Below are positions 34,393 through 42,691 of a DNA stretch of 64,000 nt, piece after piece. The stretch covers positions 496,001-560,000 of the forward strand of contig CAZNSX010000002.1 of NCBI GenBank assembly GCA_964575845.1. The letters run 5' to 3'. Under the pieces are notes generated by a model that did no database searches, was not told the DNA's origin, and saw only the letters and a list, made by a program, of their open reading frames with translations. The number at the start of each line of letters is the position of its first letter. Positions within the stretch are counted from its first letter, which is position 1. The translations under genes were made by a program, and so were the position numbers. Origin of the DNA: CAZNSX01 sp964575845 (GTDB taxonomy: Bacteria; UBA8248; CAZNSX01).

Positions 34393-35835
34393 ATGATAGG
34401 AACTGAGGAGAAGTACCTGGAGAGGGTTAAAAGTTTTAAGCCCAGGGCCTTTGTGGGGGGCGAGAGGATAGAGGACCTCCTAACCGACCCCAACACAAAG
34501 ACCATCATAAACACCGTCGTAAAGACCTACGAGCTGGCGTCTGACCCGAGATACGAGAGGGTGATGACGGCAGAGTCTCCCCTCATAGGCGAGAGGGTGA
34601 GCCGGCTGAATCATCTGGCGGGGAGCCCCGATGACCTGGAGATGCGCCTTGAGCTCACAAAGCTCATGACCCAGGCCACGGGGACCTGCTGTGGCAGGTG
34701 CGGCGGCTGCAGCGGTCTTAATACCCTGGCGGCCGTCACCTACGCGATGAAGCAGGACGGCAAGGGCGAATATCACGACCGGTTCATGGACTACCTGAGG
34801 TGGGTCCAGAAGGAGGACCTCTCCTGCAGCGCGGCCACCACATCTCCCAAGGGCGACCGCAGCAAATCTCCAAAGGAGCAGGACCCTGACCTCTGCCTCA
34901 GGGTTGTCGAGAAGAGGAAAGACGGAATAGTGTTGCGGGGAGCCCGGGCCCACCAGACGAGCGCCATCGGGGTGGACGAGATGATTGTGTATTCGCGTCT
35001 CTTCAAGAAGGGCGAGGAAGAGTATGCGCTCGGCTGTGCGGTTCCAAACGGGGCTGAGGGCCTGACCTATGTCCTGCAATTCAACTCCGATGATGCCGAG
35101 CGGAGGGCCTCTGGGGATATATCCACCCTTGGGAATCCTGTCTACGGCGGAAGGCAGACTATGCTCGTCATCTACGAGGATGTCTTCATCCCCTGGGAGA
35201 GAGTCTTCATGTGTGGCGAGGTGGAGTACACGGCTATCTCGAACCGGGCCGCCAGGCGCGCTCACCTCTACAATGAGGGGCCCTGCAAGTCGGGCTTCGG
35301 GGACCTGATACTCGGAGCTTCGAAGTTTCTGGCGGAAAGCAACGGGCTCGATAAAGTCCCCCACATAGTGGAAGACCTTGCGAAGATAATCGTCGCCAAT
35401 GAGACCACCTATGCTTCAGCCGTAGTTGCCGCCCGGAAGGGCTCGGAGTTTCCCCCCGGCTCGGGTGTTTTTTTCAGCGATGAGCGCTTCGCATACCTCT
35501 CAAAATTAAATGCCAACGAAGGTTTCTATGAGGTGATGAAGGCGGCGGCCGATATAGCAGGGGGCCTCGTTGTTACCATGCCCTCTGAAAAGGAGCTCAA
35601 AAACCCTGAAACCCGACCCATGCTCCTCAAATACCTCAAGGGCAGGGCTGATATCCCAACTGAAGAGAGAATGCGCATGTTCAAGTTCCTGAACCACTGG
35701 GTTGCCTCTCCCCATGCGGCCCAGGCGTGGATAGGAGGCGGCGCCCCCTATCATCTGAGGATGTCCCTCTATGAGGGGACGGACCTCGAGGAGAAGAAAA
35801 ACCTCGCCCGGGCGCTTGCCTTCGGATGTGAGTGA
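34393..35835 (+). CDS. 4-hydroxybutyryl-CoA dehydratase / vinylacetyl-CoA isomerase-like flavoenzyme
   Basis: About 480 residues, the family length. Counting from ATG 34393 (AGGAGG eight bases upstream), the [4Fe-4S] ligands described for AbfD are conserved: C99 and C103 in TCCGRCGGC and the late pair H291/C298 in HLYNEGPC. The flavin domain shows GARAHQTSAIGVDEM, LGNPVYGGRQTM and EDVFIPWERVFM. It belongs to the 4-hydroxyphenylacetate 3-hydroxylase/AbfD superfamily; retention of all four cluster ligands favours a dehydratase rather than an aerobic hydroxylase. The true substrate, 4-hydroxybutyryl-CoA or another CoA ester, cannot be told from sequence. Confidence 0.78.
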   Translation: MIGTEEKYLERVKSFKPRAFVGGERIEDLLTDPNTKTIINTVVKTYELASDPRYERVMTAESPLIGERVSRLNHLAGSPDDLEMRLELTKLMTQATGTCCGRCGGCSGLNTLAAVTYAMKQDGKGEYHDRFMDYLRWVQKEDLSCSAATTSPKGDRSKSPKEQDPDLCLRVVEKRKDGIVLRGARAHQTSAIGVDEMIVYSRLFKKGEEEYALGCAVPNGAEGLTYVLQFNSDDAERRASGDISTLGNPVYGGRQTMLVIYEDVFIPWERVFMCGEVEYTAISNRAARRAHLYNEGPCKSGFGDLILGASKFLAESNGLDKVPHIVEDLAKIIVANETTYASAVVAARKGSEFPPGSGVFFSDERFAYLSKLNANEGFYEVMKAAADIAGGLVVTMPSEKELKNPETRPMLLKYLKGRADIPTEERMRMFKFLNHWVASPHAAQAWIGGGAPYHLRMSLYEGTDLEEKKNLARALAFGCE

Positions 35836-35928
35836 GCTATTTGAGAGAGCGGGGATTCCATCCCGACAAGGAAGGTCCTCTGCCCAGGAGTCATTGAAGC
35901 CGAAATGTCTCCCAGGGAGACGGAGCCA

Positions 35929-35958
35929 TTGACAAAGCGTCGAGGTTACAGCTAAATT
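35929..35958 (+). promoter_or_regulatory. Promoter upstream of the octaheme cytochrome gene
   Basis: TTGACA at 35929-35934, an 18-base spacer and TAAATT at 35953-35958. Downstream in the leader, GGATGC (35981-35986) and GCATCC (35998-36003) form a 6-bp inverted repeat that may be a regulator site or a leader hairpin. The start ATG 36035 follows GGGGAGGCGG. Confidence 0.6.
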
Positions 35959-36034
35959 ATGGCCAGCGGGGGGTCTTGATGGATGCGATCCACTGTTGCA
36001 TCCGGCTATCCTCTCAACAAGGGGAGGCGGAAAG

Positions 36035-37276
36035 ATGAAGGGCCACAGGCTCCTTTTTCTGGCATTGGCTTCCGCACTCACGGTCTCTTTCCTCCTGCTT
36101 CCTTCCTCATGGGCATCACCGGCTAACACCCCCGCCTGCAAGGAGTGTCACTCCCGGGTGACCCCCGGCATAGTGAAGGATTTTGAGCGGGGGAAGATGG
36201 CGAAGGTGATGGACTGCACGGGCTGTCACGGGGATAAGCACAAGGGTGCGGAGGATTTCAAGCTCGCTGAAATTCCGACCCCCGACGCCTGTGCTCCCTG
36301 CCACAAGGAGCGGGTGGAGCAGTTCAGGGCCGGAAACCACGCCCTTGCCTGGGCGGCCATGAAGGCCATGCCCATGGTCACCCACCAGCCGCGCTCCATC
36401 GTTGGCATAGGCTTCAAGGGGTGCAGCGGGTGCCACAAGATAGGGGAAAAGGCCGCCGAGGAGCTCAAGGGCTTCCGGTTCGGCACGGCCTCCTGCGACT
36501 CCTGCCACACCCGCCACAAATTCTCCACCCAGGAGGCCCGCGACCCCAGAGCCTGCCAGAGCTGCCACATGGGCTTTGACCACCCCCAGTGGGAGATGTG
36601 GTCCACCTCTAAGCACGGGACCATCTTTGCGATAGAGGGCGACACGGGCCGGGCCCCCACCTGTCAGACCTGCCATATGCCGGCCAAAAACCACAGGGTG
36701 ATGACCGCGTGGGGCTTCCTCGCGCTCAGGCTTCCCGAGGAGGACAAGGAGTGGCTGAGCGACCGGGTCGAGATACTGAAGGCCCTGGGAGTTCTGGATG
36801 CTGAGGGTAAACCCACCGAGCGCCTTGAGGCTGTCAAGGCGGCCAAGGTGGCCCGCCTCACGGCAGAGGAGTGGAAGGCCGAGCGCGAGAAGATGGTTGG
36901 AATTTGCGGGGAGTGCCATTCCGAGAACTTTGCAAAAGACCAGCTTGAGGCGGCTGACAATGTCATCCGCGAGGCGGACAAGCTCTTCGCCGGAGCTATC
37001 AGCACTGTCAGGAGCCTCTATGATGAGGGAGTGCTCAAGCGGCCTGCGGGCTGGAAATATGCTCCGGACCTGCTTCAGTTCTACGAGGCGAAGAGTTCCA
37101 TCGAGCAGGACCTCTACCTGATATTCTTGGAATACCGGATGCGGGCCTTCCAGGGCGCCTTCCACGCAAACCCCGACTACATGCATTGGTACGGCTGGGC
37201 CCCGCTGAAGGAGACGGTCCAGCGGATAGAGGATGAGGCCGCGCGCCTTAGGGGGGAGGCACGAGGGAAGAGATAG
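36035..37276 (+). CDS. Secreted octaheme c-type cytochrome, hydroxylamine oxidoreductase (HAO)-like
   Basis: About 413 residues with a Sec signal peptide (KGHRLLFLALASALTVSFLL, cleaved near SSWAS). Eight CxxCH heme motifs are seen in order: CKECH, CTGCH, CAPCH, CSGCH, CDSCH, CQSCH, CQTCH and CGECH. The spacing and the C-terminal helical part with AFHANPDYMHWYGW match the HAO family. Oxidative HAOs have a Tyr crosslinked to the active heme while reductive ones (nitrite or hydroxylamine reduction) do not; I cannot settle this by eye. It is shorter than typical HAOs (about 500 or more). It sits in the periplasm or outer face. Confidence 0.82.
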   Translation: MKGHRLLFLALASALTVSFLLLPSSWASPANTPACKECHSRVTPGIVKDFERGKMAKVMDCTGCHGDKHKGAEDFKLAEIPTPDACAPCHKERVEQFRAGNHALAWAAMKAMPMVTHQPRSIVGIGFKGCSGCHKIGEKAAEELKGFRFGTASCDSCHTRHKFSTQEARDPRACQSCHMGFDHPQWEMWSTSKHGTIFAIEGDTGRAPTCQTCHMPAKNHRVMTAWGFLALRLPEEDKEWLSDRVEILKALGVLDAEGKPTERLEAVKAAKVARLTAEEWKAEREKMVGICGECHSENFAKDQLEAADNVIREADKLFAGAISTVRSLYDEGVLKRPAGWKYAPDLLQFYEAKSSIEQDLYLIFLEYRMRAFQGAFHANPDYMHWYGWAPLKETVQRIEDEAARLRGEARGKR

Positions 37277-37341
37277 TTTGAGGCGGCTCTTCTGCCTTCA
37301 ACGCGCTGATAGTGAGACAACCTTGAGGGAGGGCTCTCATC

Positions 37342-38091
37342 ATGGTTTGGCAGGGGTTCTCAGGAAGACTTAAGGAAGTTCTCGGGCTTGAGGGGAGCCC
37401 CATCGCGGTCACCTACTCCATGGGGCCCCTTGGGCGCGGAAAGGAGGGAAGGCACTGGGTCTGTGAGGCACTTCTGGATGCACGCGATGGCGCGACCATA
37501 AACCTCTCCGCCGAGAACTCGGCCTGCAGGGGCGGCACCTGGCACCTGGGCCTGGGCCCCAGGCCCTCTGGAGAGGGTTACCGGGCGCTCCAGAAGTTTC
37601 TCGTGGAAGGGGAAAAGATCTGCGGAACCATCACGGCCTTCCATAGGATGCAGGCCCTCACTTCTCCCCCTCCTCTGGGCCTGGCGGACTTTGTGGTCTT
37701 TTCCCCCCTTGAGCGGGCAGAGCTTCGGCCCGACCTTGTGGTCTTCCTCTGCAACCCCGAGCAGGCCTGCCGCCTGGTGACGCTCGCGACCTTTCCAGAT
37801 GGCCTTCCCCCGAAAGCGGAGCTCCTGGGCTCCACCTGCCACATGGTCGTTGCCTACCCCATAGTCTCCGGGGAGCTCAACGTGAGCCTCATGGATTACA
37901 CGAGCAGAAAGCACAGGGCCTATAGGAAGGACGAGCTTTTCGTGAGCATCCCCTACCACAAGATGGCGGGTCTCATGGAGAGCATAGAGCGCTCGACCGC
38001 GGGAACGGCCCCTGTGGAGTATCCCGCAGAGTTCAGAAGACTCTTCAGGGAGGAGGCGGGGGAGATAGCCGGGGAAGGAGGAGGCCGTTGA
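37342..38091 (+). CDS. DUF169 family protein
   Basis: A 249-residue protein matching DUF169: LGLEGSPIAVTYS at the N-terminus, ENSACRGGTWHLGLG, PPPLGLADFVVFSPLE, VVFLCNPEQACRLVTLA and GSTCHMVVAYP. Several conserved Cys are seen. The family is common in anaerobes; its function is unknown. It starts 65 bases after the cytochrome gene and overlaps the next gene by four bases, implying cotranscription. Confidence 0.85.
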   Translation: MVWQGFSGRLKEVLGLEGSPIAVTYSMGPLGRGKEGRHWVCEALLDARDGATINLSAENSACRGGTWHLGLGPRPSGEGYRALQKFLVEGEKICGTITAFHRMQALTSPPPLGLADFVVFSPLERAELRPDLVVFLCNPEQACRLVTLATFPDGLPPKAELLGSTCHMVVAYPIVSGELNVSLMDYTSRKHRAYRKDELFVSIPYHKMAGLMESIERSTAGTAPVEYPAEFRRLFREEAGEIAGEGGGR

Positions 38092-38486
38092 TCAAGAAGA
38101 TTCGCCACATAGGGATAGTCGTGGAGAACCTGGATGGGGCGCTCTCCCGCTACACCGACGCCTTCGGCTTGGAGTGCAGTGAAGTGATGGAGGTAGGTGA
38201 GATAGGGGTCAGGATCGGGTTCATGCCCGTCGGGGAGACCCTCATCGAATTCCTGCAATATGTAAAGGAGGACACCGGAGCGGACTCTCTTGTGAGGGCT
38301 CAGAAGGGGCCCATAAATCATATCTGCTTTGAGGTGGAGAATATAGAGAGCGCCCTTGAGAAGCTAAAGGCGAAGGGTTTGAGAGTGGCCGGGGGCTTTC
38401 CCCGAAGGGGTGCCCACGGAAAGGTTGCTTTCTTCCTGCCTGAGGATACCGAAGGCGCTCTCATCGAGGTCTGCGAGCCCGACTGA
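38088..38486 (+). CDS. Methylmalonyl-CoA epimerase-like VOC protein
   Basis: A 132-residue vicinal-oxygen-chelate protein. It has KIRHIGIVVENLDGAL, NHICFEVENIESAL and ALIEVCEPD, giving the metal ligands His, His and Glu expected of methylmalonyl-CoA epimerase. TTG 38088 overlaps the DUF169 stop. Length fits epimerase (about 130-140). It could also be a related glyoxalase-fold isomerase. Beside a CoA-ester dehydratase, a role in acyl-CoA metabolism is reasonable. Confidence 0.75.
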   Translation: MIKKIRHIGIVVENLDGALSRYTDAFGLECSEVMEVGEIGVRIGFMPVGETLIEFLQYVKEDTGADSLVRAQKGPINHICFEVENIESALEKLKAKGLRVAGGFPRRGAHGKVAFFLPEDTEGALIEVCEPD

Positions 38487-38564
38487 AAGTGCCCTACCTG
38501 AGAGAGGCGCTGCAGTCGCGTGAATTTAGGGGTTTGAGAAGCCGAACTGGCCGGAAAGCCCCCC

Positions 38565-38580
38565 TTCGCAGCGCTGCGAA
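38565..38580. repeat. Perfect 16-bp palindrome
   Basis: TTCGCAGCGCTGCGAA reads the same on both strands. It lies shortly after the epimerase gene and 15 bases before a second hairpin, so it may belong to a composite intergenic repeat or terminator. Confidence 0.6.
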
Positions 38581-38584
38581 CCAT

Positions 38585-38620
38585 ATCAGATAATGGCGAG
38601 GCAGGGCCTCGCCCCGCCCG
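38585..38620. repeat. Intergenic hairpin repeat, copy 1
   Basis: GGCGAGGC (38595-38602) and GCCTCGCC (38606-38613) form a perfect 8-bp stem with a 3-base loop. The surrounding TATCAG...ATGG...CCCCGC can be aligned with the reverse complement of 61410-61452, suggesting a small interspersed repeat. No T run follows, so it is not a normal terminator. Confidence 0.45.
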
Positions 38621-38781
38621 AGCTTATTATCGCAGGCTGAAGCTAGAAGACTTCCCCCAAAAAAAATTTACCCGCCGAAATCCATATTTCGTGTCGAATG
38701 CTCTCATCCATACTAACCCCTAAAACCACGATATATCCTGGAATTTAGTTTTCTTGCACCAGCGAGGCAGCAGGATTTTGA

Positions 38782-38809
38782 TTGACTTTTACCCCTTCAA
38801 CGGTAATTT
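38782..38809 (+). promoter_or_regulatory. Possible promoter of the TAXI-TRAP genes
   Basis: TTGACT at 38782-38787, a 16-base spacer and TAATTT at 38804-38809, in an AT-rich stretch about 150 bases before the solute-receptor gene. Confidence 0.45.
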
Positions 38810-38957
38810 AAGAAATAAATAGGCTGAATAAGCATTAATGATAGCTATTACTGCTAACTAAAGCGGGTAAGCTCTCGAGGCTAATCAAAGCTTCACCGTC
38901 CCTATCGGAAGGGGTGGGGCATTTTCCCAATGGTGGAAAAGGAGGAGGGAGTTAATC

Positions 38958-39959
38958 ATGTCAAGAATTAGAATCTTCCTAATATCTCTCCTGAGTCTTA
39001 CTCTGGCCATCTGGAGCTGGGGTCCCGCGGTATCATCTTCTTATGGAGCCGATTTCATAAAGTTCGGCGGAGGCCATCTGGGAGGAACCTGGTTCACGCT
39101 CGTAGGGGGAATGTCGGAGCTACTCACAAAGGAGATAGAAGGCCTCAACGTGAGCCTGGAGGCTTCGGCCGGCTCGGTGGATAATAACCGTCTCATTAGG
39201 GCGGGCGCCATAGACACGGCCCTCACCCACGCGCTCACGGTCTATGACAACTGGAACGGCGTGGGCCTCTTCAAGGGGAAGGGAGCCTTCAAGGACATAA
39301 GGATGCTAGCCCGGGTGTACGAGAGCTGGCATCATTTCGTCACCGTGGAAGGGACGGGCATCAAGACCATGGCCGACCTCGAGGGCAAGATAGTCACCGT
39401 AGGCTCGGCTGGAAGCGGTGGCGCGGTCAACTCCGAAAATATCCTGAGGGCCCTCGGCCTCTGGGATAAGATAAAACCCCGCCACCTCACCTTTGCCGAC
39501 GGCGGCCGGGCCCTGGGTGACGGCCACGTGGACGCCCTTGGCCAGAGCAGCGCGCCCATGGCCAATGTCGTGACACTAGAGGCCACCCACAAGATCCGCA
39601 TGGTCGAGTTCACGCCCGAGGACCTGGACACCATCGTCAAGAAGTTCCCCGCGTACAGCAAGAGCGTCATGCCTGCAGGGACCTATAAGACCTGGAAGAA
39701 GGACTACCCGACCATTTCCTTCTTTGTTTACTGGATTGCCCATAAGAGGCTCGCCGACAAGTGGGCATACGAGATGCTCAAGGTGGCCTTTGATCCGAAG
39801 AATAAGGAATACCTGAAAAGGGTTCACCGTCAGTGGGCTCCGCTGGCTGCTGGCCTCGATACCATGAAGGCTCTGGGCATACCGCTGCATCCGGGCGCGG
39901 TGAAGTTCTGGAAGGAAAAGGGCCTGGAGATACCGCCCGAGCTGATCCCCGGCTCCTGA
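38958..39959 (+). CDS. TRAP transporter solute receptor, TAXI family
   Basis: A 333-residue periplasmic binding protein with signal peptide (IRIFLISLLSLTLAIWSW, cleaved near the SYGA site). The mature start IKFGGGHLGGTWFTLVGGMSELL and AGSVDNNRLIRAGAIDTALTH are typical of the TAXI (TRAP-associated extracytoplasmic immunogenic) family. It also shows DLEGKIVTVGSAGSGGAV. It delivers an unknown substrate, generally a carboxylate or amino acid, to the fused permease encoded downstream. Confidence 0.9.
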   Translation: MSRIRIFLISLLSLTLAIWSWGPAVSSSYGADFIKFGGGHLGGTWFTLVGGMSELLTKEIEGLNVSLEASAGSVDNNRLIRAGAIDTALTHALTVYDNWNGVGLFKGKGAFKDIRMLARVYESWHHFVTVEGTGIKTMADLEGKIVTVGSAGSGGAVNSENILRALGLWDKIKPRHLTFADGGRALGDGHVDALGQSSAPMANVVTLEATHKIRMVEFTPEDLDTIVKKFPAYSKSVMPAGTYKTWKKDYPTISFFVYWIAHKRLADKWAYEMLKVAFDPKNKEYLKRVHRQWAPLAAGLDTMKALGIPLHPGAVKFWKEKGLEIPPELIPGS

Positions 39960-40061
39960 GTTTCCGGATTGCTCTTCTTTTCTCAGGCTCTATGGGGCGA
40001 GGGGGTTCTCGCCCTCGCCCCTGGTTAAAGGGAGGGGTCGACTTCCAGGAGGTCGCGGCGG

Positions 40062-41960
40062 ATGCCTCAAGCCATCACTGCAAAAGCCCCTCCCCACGAA
40101 GAAGAAGTTGAAAGTATGCGGGACCTCAAGGGTCCCCTGCTCATCACGACCAACCTGATCGCCGCTTTCTTTTCTATCTTCTACATATACACGGGAGGCT
40201 TCGGCCTCATCTCAACCGAGACCCACCGGGGTTTTTATCTGCTTTTCACCACGCTCCTCTGTTTCACGCTCTACCCGATGAGACGAGGGGGCTCCGGGAA
40301 TCGTGTGCCGCTGGCCGACTTTATCCTCTGCCTCATGGCTATCTTCAGCATAGGCTACTGGATTGTCGCCTGGCCCTCGTATGCATACAGGACGGCCGAC
40401 CCCAACAAAATGGATATCCTGGCCGGAATCGTTACGATCGGCCTCGTCATCGAGGTCGCCAGGAGGGTCCTGGGGCCGGTGCTCCCTTCCATGGCCGTGG
40501 CCTTCCTCCTCTACGCCTATTTCGGAAGATATATGCCGGGGCACCTGGCGCATGCGGGCTACCCCATGAAGCGCATCATCGAGTTCATGGCCTGCGGCAT
40601 GGATTCCATATATGGGGTGGTGATTCAAGTTTATGCCACCTTCGTCTTCCTCTTCATCATCTTCGCCGCCTTCCTTAAAGAGGCCGGTGCCGGTGATTTC
40701 ATCCGCGATCTGGCAAACTCCCTGGCCGGAAGCGCAAGGGGAGGGCCGGCGAAAATAGCGGTGGTGGCAAGCGGCATCATGGGCTCCATAACGGGAAGCT
40801 CGGCCGCCAACGTGGTGGCCACGGGCGCTTACACCATACCCCTCTTCACGCGGCCGGGCTCCCGGCCCCAGGGCGGGGGGGGGGTTGGGGCCGGGCCCAC
40901 AACCGGAGGCCAGTTCATGCCCCCGGTCATGGGAGCGGGGGCCTTCATCCTCGCGGCCTTCACCGAGACGGCTTATGCCGAGATAATGCTCATCTCGGTC
41001 ATCCCAGCCGTCCTCTACTTCCTCTCGGTCGGGACCATGGTTCATTTCGAGGCCGCCCGGGAGGGGCTCGTCGGACTGCCCAAGGACCAGCTCCCCTCCT
41101 TCAGGAAGACCATGAGAAGGGGGGGCTACCTCCTCATCCCCATCGTCATAATCCTGGTGTTCCTTCTCATGGGCCGCTCTCCCAATATGGCCGCATTCGG
41201 CGCCATCATCGCGACCGTGCTTCTGAGCTATCTGCGGAAGGAAACCCGCATGGGGCCGAGGAAGCTTCAGAGGGCTCTCATACTGGGGGCAAGGAACTCC
41301 CTCATCGTGGGTGCCACGGCAGGCGTCATAGGCATAATAATCGGCGTCACCGTGCTAACCGGCCTTGGCCTTAAATTCTCCTCCCTCATCCTCTCCATGA
41401 GCCATGGGGTTTTGCCCCTGGCGGTCCTTCTCACGGCGGTCGTCTCCTACATCCTTGGCATGGGGGTCACGGTGACGGCCGCCTACATTCTCTTGGCGGT
41501 ATTGGCCGTGCCTGCGCTCATGGAGTTTGGGGTCCCTCTGGTTGCCTCTCACCTCATCGTCTTCTGGTACAGCCAGTCGGCCCAGGTGACGCCGCCCGTG
41601 GCCCTGGCCGCGTTCGCGGCCTCAGGGATAGCCAGAAGCGACCCCACCCGCACCGGGTTTGCCGCGCTGAAAATAGCCTCCCCCCTCCTCATAACGCCCC
41701 TCCTCTTCATATACAACACGCCCATCCTACTCGAGGGGCAGACGGCTTTCATAGTTGAGGCGGCACTCAGCAGCGCCCTGGGCTTCATAGCCTTCGCGAG
41801 CATGGTTCAGGCTTACTGGTGGTATAAGGAGGCGAACCTCCTGGAGAGGGTTCTCATGGGCGGGGCCGCTTTTTTCCTCTTCGCGCCGGGGCTCACGTCA
41901 GACCTATTGGGTCTCGCCCTCATGGCTGCAGTTACGTTTATCCAAAAGTCCAGGAGGTGA
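40062..41960 (+). CDS. TRAP transporter fused 4TM/12TM permease (DctQM fusion)
   Basis: A 632-residue polytopic protein with about sixteen or more hydrophobic segments. An N-terminal DctQ-like four-helix part precedes the large DctM-like part, as is usual for TAXI systems. Motifs: FLFIIFAAFLKEAGAGDFI, GSARGGPAKIAVVASGIMGSI, GSSAANVVATGAYTIPL and GQFMPPVMGAGAFILAAFT. ATG 40062 follows CAGGAGGTCGCGG; ATG 40116 is an alternative. It pairs with the TAXI receptor 102 bases upstream. Confidence 0.9.
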   Translation: MPQAITAKAPPHEEEVESMRDLKGPLLITTNLIAAFFSIFYIYTGGFGLISTETHRGFYLLFTTLLCFTLYPMRRGGSGNRVPLADFILCLMAIFSIGYWIVAWPSYAYRTADPNKMDILAGIVTIGLVIEVARRVLGPVLPSMAVAFLLYAYFGRYMPGHLAHAGYPMKRIIEFMACGMDSIYGVVIQVYATFVFLFIIFAAFLKEAGAGDFIRDLANSLAGSARGGPAKIAVVASGIMGSITGSSAANVVATGAYTIPLFTRPGSRPQGGGGVGAGPTTGGQFMPPVMGAGAFILAAFTETAYAEIMLISVIPAVLYFLSVGTMVHFEAAREGLVGLPKDQLPSFRKTMRRGGYLLIPIVIILVFLLMGRSPNMAAFGAIIATVLLSYLRKETRMGPRKLQRALILGARNSLIVGATAGVIGIIIGVTVLTGLGLKFSSLILSMSHGVLPLAVLLTAVVSYILGMGVTVTAAYILLAVLAVPALMEFGVPLVASHLIVFWYSQSAQVTPPVALAAFAASGIARSDPTRTGFAALKIASPLLITPLLFIYNTPILLEGQTAFIVEAALSSALGFIAFASMVQAYWWYKEANLLERVLMGGAAFFLFAPGLTSDLLGLALMAAVTFIQKSRR

Positions 41961-42155
41961 GGCTCCAGGCCTTTGTGCTTCTTTTATTCTTAAAAGCTCC
42001 GGGCTTCTGTAAGAATCTCAGGATCTTCCATAGGTAAAGGGGAAGGGAGGCCGGTTCATCCACACCTACGCTCAAATAACGTGGTTGGAGAAAATCCCCG
42101 GATGCGTTCTGCTGGAGCTCTGGGAAAATCTGATAGCCGAGAGAGGAGCGGACCC

Positions 42156-42506
42156 ATGAAGGTGGATAACTGGGAGAGGGTGAGGCTCATCGAGGAGCGG
42201 CCGGGGGTCTATCACAAGAGGGTCTTCGGCGATAACGTCCAGGTCCAATACCTCATATTTGACCCCGGGGGAGAGGTGGCCAAGTACCACTCGCACCCTA
42301 AGAGCGAGCAGTTTTTCATCGTAGAGACGGGGGAGTGGGAAATGACGGTGGGGGAGGAGAAGAGGAAGATAACCCCCGGCGACATCGTCCACGTGCCCGC
42401 CGGCGTCTATCATACGATAGCGCTTTTGAGCAAAGGGACCTCCCGGTGTCTTGAGGTCTTCTGCCCTCCCCTTGAGGCCGATATGAAGGCCGACCGACTC
42501 CTTTAG
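42156..42506 (+). CDS. Cupin-domain protein
   Basis: About 116 residues forming one small cupin. Metal ligands are seen in VAKYHSHPKSEQFFIVETGEWEM (H-x-H, Gln/Glu) and VHVPAGVYHTI (His). It could bind a divalent metal and act as an isomerase, dioxygenase or sugar/acid-binding protein; function unknown. ATG 42156 follows AGAGGAGCG. It lies alone on the plus strand between the two TRAP systems. Confidence 0.8.
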   Translation: MKVDNWERVRLIEERPGVYHKRVFGDNVQVQYLIFDPGGEVAKYHSHPKSEQFFIVETGEWEMTVGEEKRKITPGDIVHVPAGVYHTIALLSKGTSRCLEVFCPPLEADMKADRLL

Positions 42507-42691
42507 GAGAGTAAAGGGCAATAAAGGAGACCGTGGGCCAAGGGGAGAGGCTTCCCGGGTCTATTCCTCCATCCACCTCAAGGCCCGCTCCTTTTATGGC
42601 CCTCACCCTCCTCGGCAAGAGGAAGAGGACGGCTTAGGCTTTGCTCTTCGGGTATGAGGAGCCTCCCGAGGGGGGTCATCTCCACCCTCTC

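Larger units (their letters stand above)
38487..38957 (+). other. Intergenic region with palindromes, no gene
   Basis: No coding sequence is visible in these about 470 bases. The first third is GC-rich and palindromic (separate entries); the rest is AT-rich. It leads into the TAXI-TRAP genes, whose start follows GGAGGAGGGAG. Confidence 0.6.

Noticed and set aside
34480..35364. Open frame of 294 codons on the minus strand inside the AbfD-like gene
   Set aside because: The opposite strand has all family motifs and Fe-S ligands; the minus-strand product has low-complexity composition with no family match.
36116..37186. Open frame of 356 codons on the minus strand inside the HAO-like gene
   Set aside because: The plus strand encodes eight CxxCH motifs and a signal peptide; this is a GC-rich shadow.
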